Shown one piece after another: positions 16,390-24,587 of a DNA stretch of 64,000 nucleotides. The position numbers and the translations under genes are program-made. The stretch comes from Prevotella nigrescens (GTDB lineage: Bacteria; Bacteroidota; Bacteroidia; Bacteroidales; Bacteroidaceae), in the NCBI RefSeq assembly GCF_031191185.1, contig NZ_CP133465.1, positions 126,501 to 190,500 of the forward strand. Reading direction: 5' to 3'. Position 1 is the first letter of the stretch. The number at the start of each line of letters is the position of its first letter. The notes under the pieces were generated by a model that did not search any database, was not told where the DNA came from, and saw nothing but the letters and a program-made list of their open reading frames with translations.

Positions 16390-16923
16390 ATAATTTTTTG
16401 ATATTAATAAATTGTTTCACTGCAAAAATAGACAATTTATTAAAACCGTAACACAAATAGTAGTATTTTAACTATTTTTAGTTTTAGGTGAATATAACGT
16501 AACTATTCAGCGATAAGGTGTATAAACTATTTTTGATTATCAACAAGTTACATAAACAGATACATACAAATTCTGGTAAAGAATATCATTTCGAGCCTTT
16601 CTACTACAATATTACGTTTATAAGTTCTTGACATTCAACGTTCATTATCGCTGAATAGTTACAATATAACAGCTTAAATTTAATATTTGTTAAAAATCGG
16701 GAGGGGTAATACTTTTCTAAGAAATATTTATAAATTTGTATTCGAAGAATGTCAGGAAAAGCATATTATTACGATCTGCCCAAATAATTGGACCAACAAT
16801 GAAACGAAAGGGGAGTATGTAATTCTTGCCTTTACGAATAAACAACAAGATAAAATTATTTTATCTATCCGTAAGAAAATAACTTCTTCACAAATAATAA
16901 TAAAAACTAAGAACAATATACCT
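16390..16923. other. Intergenic region before the outer-membrane receptor gene
   Basis: This stretch holds the last promoter of the 76-residue gene array, a half copy (16501) and an imperfect copy (16632-16660) of the array hairpin, and a TAAATTTG promoter-like element at 16731-16738 facing right. An open frame from 16687 in phase with the next gene has no signal peptide and is probably leader sequence. Confidence 0.5.
16731..16738 (+). promoter_or_regulatory. Possible promoter of the outer-membrane receptor gene
   Basis: TAAATTTG matches TAnnTTTG. The implied leader of about 180 nt before ATG 16924 is long; no clear -33 box is seen. Confidence 0.4.
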
Positions 16924-19809
16924 ATGCTTATCAAACCACAACAACTATTATTGCTTCTGCTCTTTATATGCATAGGGGCAAAAGCACAAGAACGAACCAT
17001 TTTGCTGCAGGGATATGTGAGAGATGCATTTACAAACGGAGGCATAAAAAATGTGTCTGTGATTTTGATGGATGAAGACAGTACCATTATAGATAAACAA
17101 ACCGTGAAATACATTGATGAGGATAAAACTTATATGGAATCTTATTACAGTTTCAATATTCCTGCCTCTCCTAAAAAGTATATTGTTAAAGCGGAACAAT
17201 CTGGATACGAATCGGCTTTTTCTAATTATAATGTGAAGTATATTGCAAGAAACCAGTCGTTCCAAGTTCCAACAATATATATGAAACGAAAATCGAAACT
17301 ACAACAAGTGAACGAATTAGACGAAGTTGTGGTAAAAGCTACTAAAGTAAAGATAGTTTTTAAAGGCGACACAGTTGTTTATAATGCAGACGCTTTTAAT
17401 TTGCCCAATGGTTCTATGCTCGACGAACTTATCAGGCAAATGCCTTCGGTAACACTTAATTCGGCAGGAGAGATATTCAAAGATGGAAAGAAGGTTGATA
17501 ATCTTTTGCTGCAAGGAGAAAAATTTATGAAGGGAGAGAAGAACCAAAAGATATTGTTGAGAAATCTCCCGGCTTACACGGTAAAGAATATAAAATTTTA
17601 TAACCGAACGAATGAGAAGAACCAATATTTAGGTTACAACAACGAGAAGAAAGAGTTTGTAATGGACGTGCAATTAAAAAAAGAATATGCTACAGGCTAT
17701 ATTGTAAATGCCGAGGCTGGTCTTGCTACACACAAACGTTACAATACAAAACTATTCGGACTAAGATATACTCCACTTTCGCGCTTGTCGTTTTTTAGTA
17801 GTGCTAATAATATTAACCAAGATTTGCGTCCGGGTTCTGATGGAGAATGGGACGCTTATAAAGCAGGAGACGGAGTTTTAAGTTTCAAGATTGCAGGTTT
17901 AGACTGGTTTCTGAAAAATACAGACAAGTCGGTGTCCAACGAATTTTATGTAAAGACACTTTGGCGCGATGGTAATTACGATGCTAAAACTATTACCACG
18001 ACTTTCTTGCCTACACATAACAATTATGCTGCGTCTACCCTGCATACAAATGGGAAAGAGACTTCGATTACAGCGCAAAACGATTTTATTGTCTCTAAAT
18101 CGTTCTATCTATATGCATCTACATTCTTTGAATATTGGAAAACATCGGGTACACTGAATTCGAAATTGGCAACTTTCCAAGCTAATCCTTTCAACAGCGT
18201 TAAGAATACAGAAGATTTGCTGAATGACGTCTTTAATAAAAACGATTCCACTATAAGGAAACAGCTTGTAAATAGCAACAAACAAGACAGCGACAACCGA
18301 TTTTATCGTTATGGAATATGGCAGACACTTGAGGTTTCGAAAAAACTTCCATGGGGAGACAATATTAGTTTAGAAGCAGAAGCATCGTACGTAAAGGAAC
18401 GCAAAAAGAATTTTAATGGTTACCAGCTTCAGTTTATGCAAACAAATACAAATGAAACGGAACACCAATATGTGAATGAGCCTTCGCACCACTATAATAT
18501 TGCAGCCAAGTTGGCATATAACATTCATCTGCTAAATAATTGGAACTTTAATGCAAGTTACGGTTATCAGCAAAATTATCAATACGACAGTTTTAACAGG
18601 TACCGGTTAGATAAGCTTTCGGGGTGGACAAATAGCAGACATCGGCTCACGGATTTGCCTTCTACAAGAGATTCACTATTGTTGGCTATGGACTTAAACA
18701 ACAGCTACCAAACATGGAATAGATTTCACATGCATAGTGGAACAATGCGGATTTTCTATGATAAAGAAGGTAGAAAAGGTACTACGCGGATAGATTTTTT
18801 ATTACCATTGGCTTATAAGTATAATTGTATGAATTATCTGCGCAGTGATATTGACACATTGGTTTCTCGGCGCGACTGGCTTTTTACGCCTACAATTTCG
18901 TATAGTTTCAGAGGTGCAAATGGAAAAAATTGGCAACTGGCATACAACATGGAAGTTACAACGCCCGATTTGAAACAAACAATAAGAGTAACCGATACAT
19001 CGAAGCCGTTGTCGGTTTATATGGGGAATGGTGATTTACAGAATACTACGACGCACAGTTTCTCGGCAAGTTATGGCAACATTATACAGAAACTAAAAGG
19101 ACAGTATTATTTAAGTGCCGACTTTAAATTGTTTCATCAGGCTGTGGGCAATGCAATGTCGTATAACACAACAACAGGAATTTACACTTATCAGCCACGC
19201 AATATAAACGGTAATTGGATTGCTGGATTTAATAATGGCTTTTCAGTCCCCTTAGACAAGAGAAGGATATGGACTTTAGAAAACAATATGAGTTTAAAAC
19301 TCAATAACAATGTAGACTTCGTTACCCTAAACTCCATTCAGAGTTACGGCATAAGCAAAGTGCGTAACTTCTATTTTACCGATGGTATAAAACTCACTGT
19401 ACAGAAAAATAGTTTGCGCATAGCATTCATAGGAAATATAGATATTCATAACTCGAAAAGTTTGAACAGCTATTTTAAGACTTTCAGTGTTTGCGACTTT
19501 TACTACGGCTTGGCTGGCAACTATACGCTTCCTTACGATATACAGTTTGCCACCGACCTGAAAATGTATGGCAGGAGAAAATACAGCGACCAATCTTCCA
19601 ACAACAACTGTCTTGTCTGGAATGCATCGCTCGTAAAAACATTTATGCACGACAGGCTAAACATCAGCATTACAGGCTACGACATTCTACAGAATATCTC
19701 GAACCACACATACATTGTGAATGGACAAGGAAGAGAAGAAACGTTTTACAACAACATTCCAAGCTATGTCATGCTGACTATTGGATACAGAATATCGAAA
19801 AAACCTTGA
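16924..19809 (+). CDS. TonB-receptor-like outer-membrane protein with CarboxypepD_reg-type domain
   Basis: I start at ATG 16924, which gives a signal peptide MLIKPQQLLLLLLFICIGAK ending in AQ; the frame is open from 16687 but that extension has no signal. The 961-residue product has an N-terminal regulatory-like beta-sandwich (about 22-115, LLQGYVRDAFTNGGIKNVSV), then LDEVVVKATK, a plug-like segment (GDTVVYNADAFNLPNGSMLD, LIRQMPSVTLNSAG), and a long C-terminal part with aromatic alternating strands typical of a 22-stranded barrel. It resembles the group of outer-membrane beta-barrel proteins related to SusC but has no SusD partner. Substrate unknown. Confidence 0.85.
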   Translation: MLIKPQQLLLLLLFICIGAKAQERTILLQGYVRDAFTNGGIKNVSVILMDEDSTIIDKQTVKYIDEDKTYMESYYSFNIPASPKKYIVKAEQSGYESAFSNYNVKYIARNQSFQVPTIYMKRKSKLQQVNELDEVVVKATKVKIVFKGDTVVYNADAFNLPNGSMLDELIRQMPSVTLNSAGEIFKDGKKVDNLLLQGEKFMKGEKNQKILLRNLPAYTVKNIKFYNRTNEKNQYLGYNNEKKEFVMDVQLKKEYATGYIVNAEAGLATHKRYNTKLFGLRYTPLSRLSFFSSANNINQDLRPGSDGEWDAYKAGDGVLSFKIAGLDWFLKNTDKSVSNEFYVKTLWRDGNYDAKTITTTFLPTHNNYAASTLHTNGKETSITAQNDFIVSKSFYLYASTFFEYWKTSGTLNSKLATFQANPFNSVKNTEDLLNDVFNKNDSTIRKQLVNSNKQDSDNRFYRYGIWQTLEVSKKLPWGDNISLEAEASYVKERKKNFNGYQLQFMQTNTNETEHQYVNEPSHHYNIAAKLAYNIHLLNNWNFNASYGYQQNYQYDSFNRYRLDKLSGWTNSRHRLTDLPSTRDSLLLAMDLNNSYQTWNRFHMHSGTMRIFYDKEGRKGTTRIDFLLPLAYKYNCMNYLRSDIDTLVSRRDWLFTPTISYSFRGANGKNWQLAYNMEVTTPDLKQTIRVTDTSKPLSVYMGNGDLQNTTTHSFSASYGNIIQKLKGQYYLSADFKLFHQAVGNAMSYNTTTGIYTYQPRNINGNWIAGFNNGFSVPLDKRRIWTLENNMSLKLNNNVDFVTLNSIQSYGISKVRNFYFTDGIKLTVQKNSLRIAFIGNIDIHNSKSLNSYFKTFSVCDFYYGLAGNYTLPYDIQFATDLKMYGRRKYSDQSSNNNCLVWNASLVKTFMHDRLNISITGYDILQNISNHTYIVNGQGREETFYNNIPSYVMLTIGYRISKKP

Positions 19810-19875
19810 AACTTTAGCAAGTACAGCTTGTTGAAGCGAAAGGCAGAATAATTTTTAATATTTAATTTTACCAAT

Positions 19876-19983
19876 ATGAAAGAGCTTTCTAAATTTTTCG
19901 CTGCTCCGAGTAGAAAGCTTTTAATGCATAAAGAGCTAAAGCCTATTAATTGGTACCTGATAAAAGCAAAGGCTCGTGTTTGA
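19876..19983 (+). CDS. Possible 35-residue peptide
   Basis: A short frame from ATG 19876, preceded by an AT-rich leader like other starts in this window, encodes MKELSKFFAAPSRKLLMHKE and 15 further residues. It is basic and has no hydrophobic helix. No family is recognised. It follows the receptor gene by 66 bp in the same direction. It may be a fragment or chance frame. Confidence 0.2.
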   Translation: MKELSKFFAAPSRKLLMHKELKPINWYLIKAKARV

Positions 19984-20100
19984 CGACAGGACTGGCATAA
20001 CTTTTTATCACAAAGAACAAGATGCTTTTCTTATCGCTTGAAAGTATTCGTTGGGAAAGTTTTCTACCGAGCATCACCTTTCAGAACATTGTTCTATGCC

Positions 20101-20193
20101 AGGAAAAACGCATTATATTTTCCCCCTATTCCTGTTTAGGGAAATGATGAAAAGGGGGAGTGAAAGCAAGGTGGGATTATAATGCGTTTTCCC
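20101..20193. repeat. 93-bp inverted-repeat element
   Basis: Left arm AGGAAAAACGCATTATA (20101-20117) pairs with right arm TATAATGCGTTTTCCCT (20177-20193) with one mismatch in 17 bp. The 59-bp centre contains a C-run (20122-20126) and a G-run (20154-20158) that could extend the fold. It could be a MITE-like element, a strong bidirectional terminator or a structured RNA. Confidence 0.55.
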
Positions 20194-20446
20194 TATAAGC
20201 ATTAAGTTATTGTTCCATAAACATATAAATGCCATTTCATCGTTGTGTAAATATCATTATAATGACATCTAACTACTAATTAATGTCCATTTAAACAGAA
20301 CACATTTGTTCATAATCATAGTTATAACAATCTGAATATTCGTGGAGAAGAAATAATAGTAAGCATCTTTTATAAATCTTAGCTACAATTAGAAGAATAA
20401 AGAGTAGATTTCATGGGCACGAAACTCTTTATGAGACCATTGGCAG

Positions 20447-21232
20447 CTAAAGATTCACACCACAACCAAACAAGGCAAAATCGCCTTTCAAAGGGTCATC
20501 GGGGAATATCTTAAGTAAGACATCGGTCAATCGGCGTGCAACCGACATGGTTGTCGATGTAGTATTCAGTAATTCCAAACTATTGGCTTGCTGCAACACA
20601 TGTGTATCTAAAGGAATTATAAGCGATTGTTTGTCTATCAGGTCGTGCCAGATTCCCAAATCGACGGGGGAGTCGTTGCGCACCAACCAACGCAGAAACA
20701 TACAGATACGCTTGCACGACGATGAAGTGTTTTTAGGCACAATGCCCACCACTTGCCGTTCGGCAAAGAATGCGCACAGTGCTTCTATGGCAACAATAGC
20801 TTCTATTTTATCGGTTGTTTCGCCGTTTTTCTCGCTTGCAAAATGTTTTATATATTCGGCAATGCTGCCATAGCGGTTCAGCATTTCGGCAAGTACAGAG
20901 AAAAACGAGTGCATGGTATGGTTGGTATAAAGGCGATAAAAGCAAGCGGAATTGTCGGGAATATCTCGCCGAAAACCTTCTTTGACAATCCACTCGTAGG
21001 GATTTCCTTTTGCACAATCGAGCAGGAACTGAATGCGCGGCATAAACACCCTGCGCGAACCGTAGCTTAAACACGCTGCCATGAAAGCCATAACTTCCTT
21101 GTTTTGCCTGCCATCTACTTGGTGCATAAACCACGATGGGTCGCCGTCAAGAAAGTTCTCGTTCTCGTATAAAGCAGCAAAAGCTACGAGTTTCTCCTTC
21201 GTAGCTTTGCTTATTCGTTGTGCTTGTTTCAC
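20447..21232 (-). CDS. TIGR02757 family protein (DUF2400)
   Basis: The 261-residue protein matches the TIGR02757/DUF2400 family, seen in MAFMAACLSYGSRRVFMPRI, SSCKRICMFLRWLVR and the stretch LIIPLDTHVLQQA, and has the usual length. The helical composition and the LDTH(V/M) segment recall the HhH-GPD-like DNA-glycosylase/endonuclease superfamily, but no activity is established to my knowledge. It follows bcp with a gap of 10 bp and is probably cotranscribed with it. Cytoplasmic. Confidence 0.85.
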   Translation of the reverse strand: MKQAQRISKATKEKLVAFAALYENENFLDGDPSWFMHQVDGRQNKEVMAFMAACLSYGSRRVFMPRIQFLLDCAKGNPYEWIVKEGFRRDIPDNSACFYRLYTNHTMHSFFSVLAEMLNRYGSIAEYIKHFASEKNGETTDKIEAIVAIEALCAFFAERQVVGIVPKNTSSSCKRICMFLRWLVRNDSPVDLGIWHDLIDKQSLIIPLDTHVLQQANSLELLNTTSTTMSVARRLTDVLLKIFPDDPLKGDFALFGCGVNL

Positions 21233-21242
21233 AATTATACCT

Positions 21243-21704
21243 TTATTCCACCCCTAACTTCAAGATTTGTTCGGCGTGTTCCTTCACCTTAATCTGCTTT
21301 GGAGTGAAGATCTCTTCTATCACTCCCTCTTCGTTTATAATAAAGGTGGTGCGATAAGTGCCCATATAGGTGCGGCCGCACATCTTCTTTTCGCCATAAA
21401 CGCCAAACGTTTCGTTCAGTGTCTTGTCTACATCGGCTATCAATGGGAAAGGAAGATTGTATTTCTCGATGAACTTCTTGTGCGATTTCTCGTCCTGAAC
21501 GCTCACACCTATTACGGCGTAGCCACGCTTCTGCATCAGCTCGTAGTTGTCGCGAAGGCTGCAAGCCTGCGATGTGCAACCGGGCGTAGAATCCTTTGGA
21601 TAGAAGTAAAGCACAATCTTCTTGCCTTTATAGTCGCTTAGTTTAATCTCTTTTCCGTCTTGGTCGGTTCCCAACAGTTCGGGAGCCTTGTCGCCTATAT
21701 TCAT
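21243..21704 (-). CDS. bcp: Thioredoxin-dependent thiol peroxidase (Bcp/PrxQ)
   Basis: This 153-residue peroxiredoxin has PGCTSQAC at residues 41-48: Cys43 is the peroxidatic cysteine and Cys48 the resolving cysteine of atypical 2-Cys PrxQ enzymes. The AhpC/TSA fold is complete to the C-terminus. It reduces hydrogen peroxide and organic peroxides using thioredoxin in the cytoplasm. A minus-strand TAACTTTG promoter element lies 43 bp upstream. It heads a two-gene unit with the TIGR02757 protein. Confidence 0.95.
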   Translation of the reverse strand: MNIGDKAPELLGTDQDGKEIKLSDYKGKKIVLYFYPKDSTPGCTSQACSLRDNYELMQKRGYAVIGVSVQDEKSHKKFIEKYNLPFPLIADVDKTLNETFGVYGEKKMCGRTYMGTYRTTFIINEEGVIEEIFTPKQIKVKEHAEQILKLGVE

Positions 21705-21746
21705 ACTTTAATGTGTTTAAATTGTTTTATTGAGTTACTACTGTTG

Positions 21747-21754
21747 CAAAGTTA
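21747..21754 (-). promoter_or_regulatory. Promoter -7 element of bcp
   Basis: Reads TAACTTTG on the minus strand (TAnnTTTG), 43 bp upstream of the bcp start. Confidence 0.55.
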
Positions 21755-22012
21755 GTCATTATTTTTTGTATTTATTCCATCTCCCCCACATAATAAATAT
21801 AAAATCGAAAAGTTTGTATTGGACATTCATGGAAAAAGTTACAATTTACAAAAGATTTGTTCTTATACGCCTTGATATCTTTTTGTAACCGACACTACAC
21901 TTTTTCTAACATTTAAACCGTATTATTCTCAAATACATGACAAAATGTGTTAAAACATAATAATAAACAGAACATTTTTCCAATAAAGGCTCCAATGATA
22001 GTGTAAAAATGT

Positions 22013-22020
22013 TATTTTTG
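22013..22020 (+). promoter_or_regulatory. Promoter -7 element of the C4-dicarboxylate transporter gene
   Basis: TATTTTTG matches TAnnTTTG and lies 27 bp before ATG 22048. It also overlaps the upstream in-frame ATG at 22009, showing that the protein must start at 22048. Confidence 0.6.
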
Positions 22021-22047
22021 TATTATCATAACACAAAAACAAATAAT

Positions 22048-23364
22048 ATGGGGACTTTAGTAATTGCAGAATTACTCGTGGTTTTGGCTATGATATTTAT
22101 TGGCGCACGAGTGGGAGGAATTGGATTAGGTATTTATGGCATGATTGGCGTGTTTGTCCTTGTCTTTGGTTTCGGACTTAAACCAGGCTCAGCACCAATC
22201 GACGTTATGATGATTATTGTTGCCGTAATTACGGCTGCTGCAGCTTTGCAGGCATCTGGTGGCTTGGAGTACTTGGTAGGAATAGCCGCCAAATTCTTGA
22301 GAAAGCACCCCGAACAGATTACTTACTTCGGTCCTCTGACCTGCTGGCTGTTCTGCGTCGTTGCAGGAACAGCACACACGTCTTATTCGTTGTTACCTAT
22401 TATTTCCGAAATAGCACAAGCCAACAAGATACGACCCGAACGCCCGATGAGTCTGAGCGTTATTGCAGCCTCGCTGGGAATAACGGGAAGCCCCGTAAGT
22501 GCGGCTACCGCTGCATTAATCAGTCAGGATATTCTCGGCGCAAAAGGCATCGAGCTGGGCACAATCCTGATAGTCTGTATTCCTGCATCGCTCATTGCTA
22601 TCTTGGTAGCAGCCTTTATTCAGAACCGCGTAGGCAAGGAATTGGAGGACGACCCTGAATACAAGCGCAGAGTGGCAGAGGGTATCATCAACCCTGAAGA
22701 AGACAAACGCAACCTTGAAATTGCAGAAGAACAACCTAACCCACACGCAAAATACTCTGTTTGGGCATTCTTTGCAGGCGTTATCTTGGTGGTCATCTTC
22801 GGTTTCTTCCCCAAACTGCGCCCTGAAGGCGTTACTATGAGCCAGACAATCGAAATGGTAATGATGTCAATTGCTGCAGTCATACTCCTTGTCGGCAAGG
22901 CAAAGGCAAGCGATGCAGTGAATGGAAACATATTCAAAGCAGGTGTGAATGCCGTTGTAGCCATCTTCGGTATTGCGTGGATGGGCAGCACTTTCTATCT
23001 CGGCAACCAAGAATACTTGAACAATGCCCTGTCGGGTATGATTTCGACGGCACCTTTCTTGTTCACAGTGGCGTTGTTCATTATGAGCATTATGCTCTTC
23101 TCTCAAGCCGCAACCGTAACTACTCTCTACCCTGTGGGCGTAGCCTTGGGCATCAATCCTATGTTTTTGGTGGCAATGTTCCCCGCTTGCAATGGCTATT
23201 TCTTCTTGCCAAACTACCCTACCGAGGTGGCGGCACTCGACTTCGACCGCACGGGAACAACGCGCGTGGGCAAGTATGTAATCAATCACAGCTTCCAGCT
23301 GCCTGGCTTTGTTACGACCGTCGTTTCTATCGGTGTGGCTGCAATCATCGTGCAGTTCCTTTAA
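22048..23364 (+). CDS. Anaerobic C4-dicarboxylate transporter (DcuA/DcuB family)
   Basis: A 438-residue inner-membrane antiporter with about ten helices. GARVGGIGLGIYGMIGVFVL near the N-terminus and HTSYSLLPIISEIA around residue 110 are hallmarks of the Dcu family, which exchanges fumarate, aspartate or malate for succinate during fumarate respiration. The start at 22048 (MGTLVIAEL) fits the promoter position. The next genes encode a periplasmic asparaginase and a porin, which suggests aspartate made outside the cytoplasm is imported here and succinate exported. DcuA versus DcuB cannot be separated by eye. Confidence 0.92.
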   Translation: MGTLVIAELLVVLAMIFIGARVGGIGLGIYGMIGVFVLVFGFGLKPGSAPIDVMMIIVAVITAAAALQASGGLEYLVGIAAKFLRKHPEQITYFGPLTCWLFCVVAGTAHTSYSLLPIISEIAQANKIRPERPMSLSVIAASLGITGSPVSAATAALISQDILGAKGIELGTILIVCIPASLIAILVAAFIQNRVGKELEDDPEYKRRVAEGIINPEEDKRNLEIAEEQPNPHAKYSVWAFFAGVILVVIFGFFPKLRPEGVTMSQTIEMVMMSIAAVILLVGKAKASDAVNGNIFKAGVNAVVAIFGIAWMGSTFYLGNQEYLNNALSGMISTAPFLFTVALFIMSIMLFSQAATVTTLYPVGVALGINPMFLVAMFPACNGYFFLPNYPTEVAALDFDRTGTTRVGKYVINHSFQLPGFVTTVVSIGVAAIIVQFL

Positions 23365-23423
23365 AGAATAATGAAGGTAAAAAGCAAACTAAACATTAAC
23401 AACTTATTAAAATTCAATTTATT

Positions 23424-24479
23424 ATGAGAAGATTTAAGATTTCAGTTCTATTGGTATTGACACTGTTGGTGTCTTCAGTGGTATTAGCACAGAAACCTAA
23501 GATTCGTATTTTGGCAACAGGTGGCACAATCGCAGGTGTTTCTGCATCGGCAACAAGCTCTGCGTATGGCGCAGGACAAGTTGGCGTTCAGACTTTGATA
23601 GACGCCGTGCCTCAGATAAAGGACGTTGCAAACGTTTCGGGCGAGCAGATTGTAAACATCGGCAGCCAAGATATGAACGACGCAGTGTGGTTGAAGTTGG
23701 CAAAACGTATCAATCAGCTGTTGAACGAAGAGGGTTACGACGGCGTATTGGTTACTCACGGTACCGACACAATGGAAGAAACAGCTTACTTCCTTTCGTT
23801 GACGGTTCACTCTGACAAGCCTGTTGTATTGGTGGGTTCTATGCGCCCTTCTACTGCTATCAGTGCAGACGGTCCTGCTAACCTCTACAATGGTATCTGC
23901 GCCGTAGCCGACCCATCTTCAAAAGGACAGGGTGTAATGGTTTGTATGAACAACGAACTGTTTGAAGCCAAATCTGTATTGAAGACCCATACCACAGACT
24001 GCGCAACTTTCAAAGGCGGTATTTACGGCGAAATGGGTTATGTTTACAATGGCAAACCTGTTTATTTGCACAAGCCAATGGCGAAGCAAGGACTTCAATC
24101 AGAGTTCGATGTAAAGAACTTGACCGCACTTCCAAAGGTGGGAATCGTTTACGGCTATGCCAACTGTTCGCCACTTCCGATGCAAGCTTTCGTAGATGCC
24201 AAGTACGACGGCATTGTTTTGGCAGGTGTGGGCGACGGCAACTTCTATAAAGATGTGTTCGATGTTGCTCTGAAAGCTGTCGGCAATGGCATCAATGTCG
24301 TACGTGCAAGCCGTGTTCCGTTCGGTCCTACCAACCTTAACGGCGAGGTAGACGATGCGAAATACCACTTCATTGCATCTTTGAACCTTAACCCGCAAAA
24401 GGCTCGCGTGCTTCTGATGCTTGCCTTGACAAAGACGAAGGATTGGCAGAAGATTCAGCAATACTTCGCTGAATACTAA
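23424..24479 (+). CDS. ansB: Periplasmic type II L-asparaginase
   Basis: The 351-residue precursor has a signal peptide ending near residue 23 (VLA-QK). TGGTIAG at residues 32-38 holds one catalytic threonine and THGTDTMEETAY at 111-122 holds the second with the catalytic lysine region downstream (GSMRPSTAISADGPANLY). It hydrolyses asparagine to aspartate and ammonia in the periplasm. It lies 59 bp after the dicarboxylate transporter and 108 bp before a porin gene, so aspartate produced would be a ready transporter substrate. Confidence 0.93.
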   Translation: MRRFKISVLLVLTLLVSSVVLAQKPKIRILATGGTIAGVSASATSSAYGAGQVGVQTLIDAVPQIKDVANVSGEQIVNIGSQDMNDAVWLKLAKRINQLLNEEGYDGVLVTHGTDTMEETAYFLSLTVHSDKPVVLVGSMRPSTAISADGPANLYNGICAVADPSSKGQGVMVCMNNELFEAKSVLKTHTTDCATFKGGIYGEMGYVYNGKPVYLHKPMAKQGLQSEFDVKNLTALPKVGIVYGYANCSPLPMQAFVDAKYDGIVLAGVGDGNFYKDVFDVALKAVGNGINVVRASRVPFGPTNLNGEVDDAKYHFIASLNLNPQKARVLLMLALTKTKDWQKIQQYFAEY

Positions 24480-24493
24480 TCGCCGTGCATAAA

Positions 24494-24533
24494 ATCGTAA
24501 AGGAGCGAGAAGGAAATATCGCCCCTTTACGAT
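24494..24533 (+). terminator. Hairpin between ansB and the porin gene
   Basis: ATCGTAAAGG (24494-24503) pairs with CCTTTACGAT (24524-24533), extended inward by GCGA/TCGC. No U-tract follows, so it is more likely an attenuator or mRNA-stabilising hairpin inside the operon than a full terminator. Confidence 0.5.
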
Positions 24534-24587
24534 AGTAACATTGAGAGAAAACCACTTTTCCCACTCACAACATAAAGACAAAGAATT

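Larger units (their letters stand above)
12067..16510. other. AT-rich accessory island of IS1380 relics and orphan small genes
   Basis: The order is: 76-residue membrane gene (minus), IS1380 relic A, broken lipoprotein gene, lone IS end B, lipoprotein gene, IS1380 relic C, exported-protein gene, lone IS end D, then three more 76-residue membrane genes (minus) as tandem repeats. The DNA is more AT-rich than the flanks. Direct copies of the 76-residue gene at both ends suggest recombination between IS copies or repeats shaped the island. Confidence 0.7.
15358..16510. repeat. Tandem array of about 380-410-bp units carrying 76-residue genes
   Basis: Three units begin with GAGTTTTTTC-TTAGCTAAAATAAG at 15358, 15738 and 16148. 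Each holds one 76-residue gene on the minus strand, a TATTTTTG promoter and the tract ending in the AACTATTCA hairpin. A fourth unit lies alone at 12083. The units have diverged unequally: 0 and 1 are closest, and 3 is the most different. Confidence 0.8.
19810..20446. other. Intergenic region of 637 bp with a hairpin element
   Basis: The region between converging genes holds a possible 35-codon frame at 19876-19983 and a large inverted repeat at 20101-20193. The rest shows no gene, promoter or RNA that I can support. Confidence 0.5.

Noticed and set aside
16687..16923. 79-codon N-terminal extension of the receptor-like gene
   Set aside because: The extension precedes a perfect signal peptide at 16924 and overlaps a promoter-like element, so it is leader sequence.
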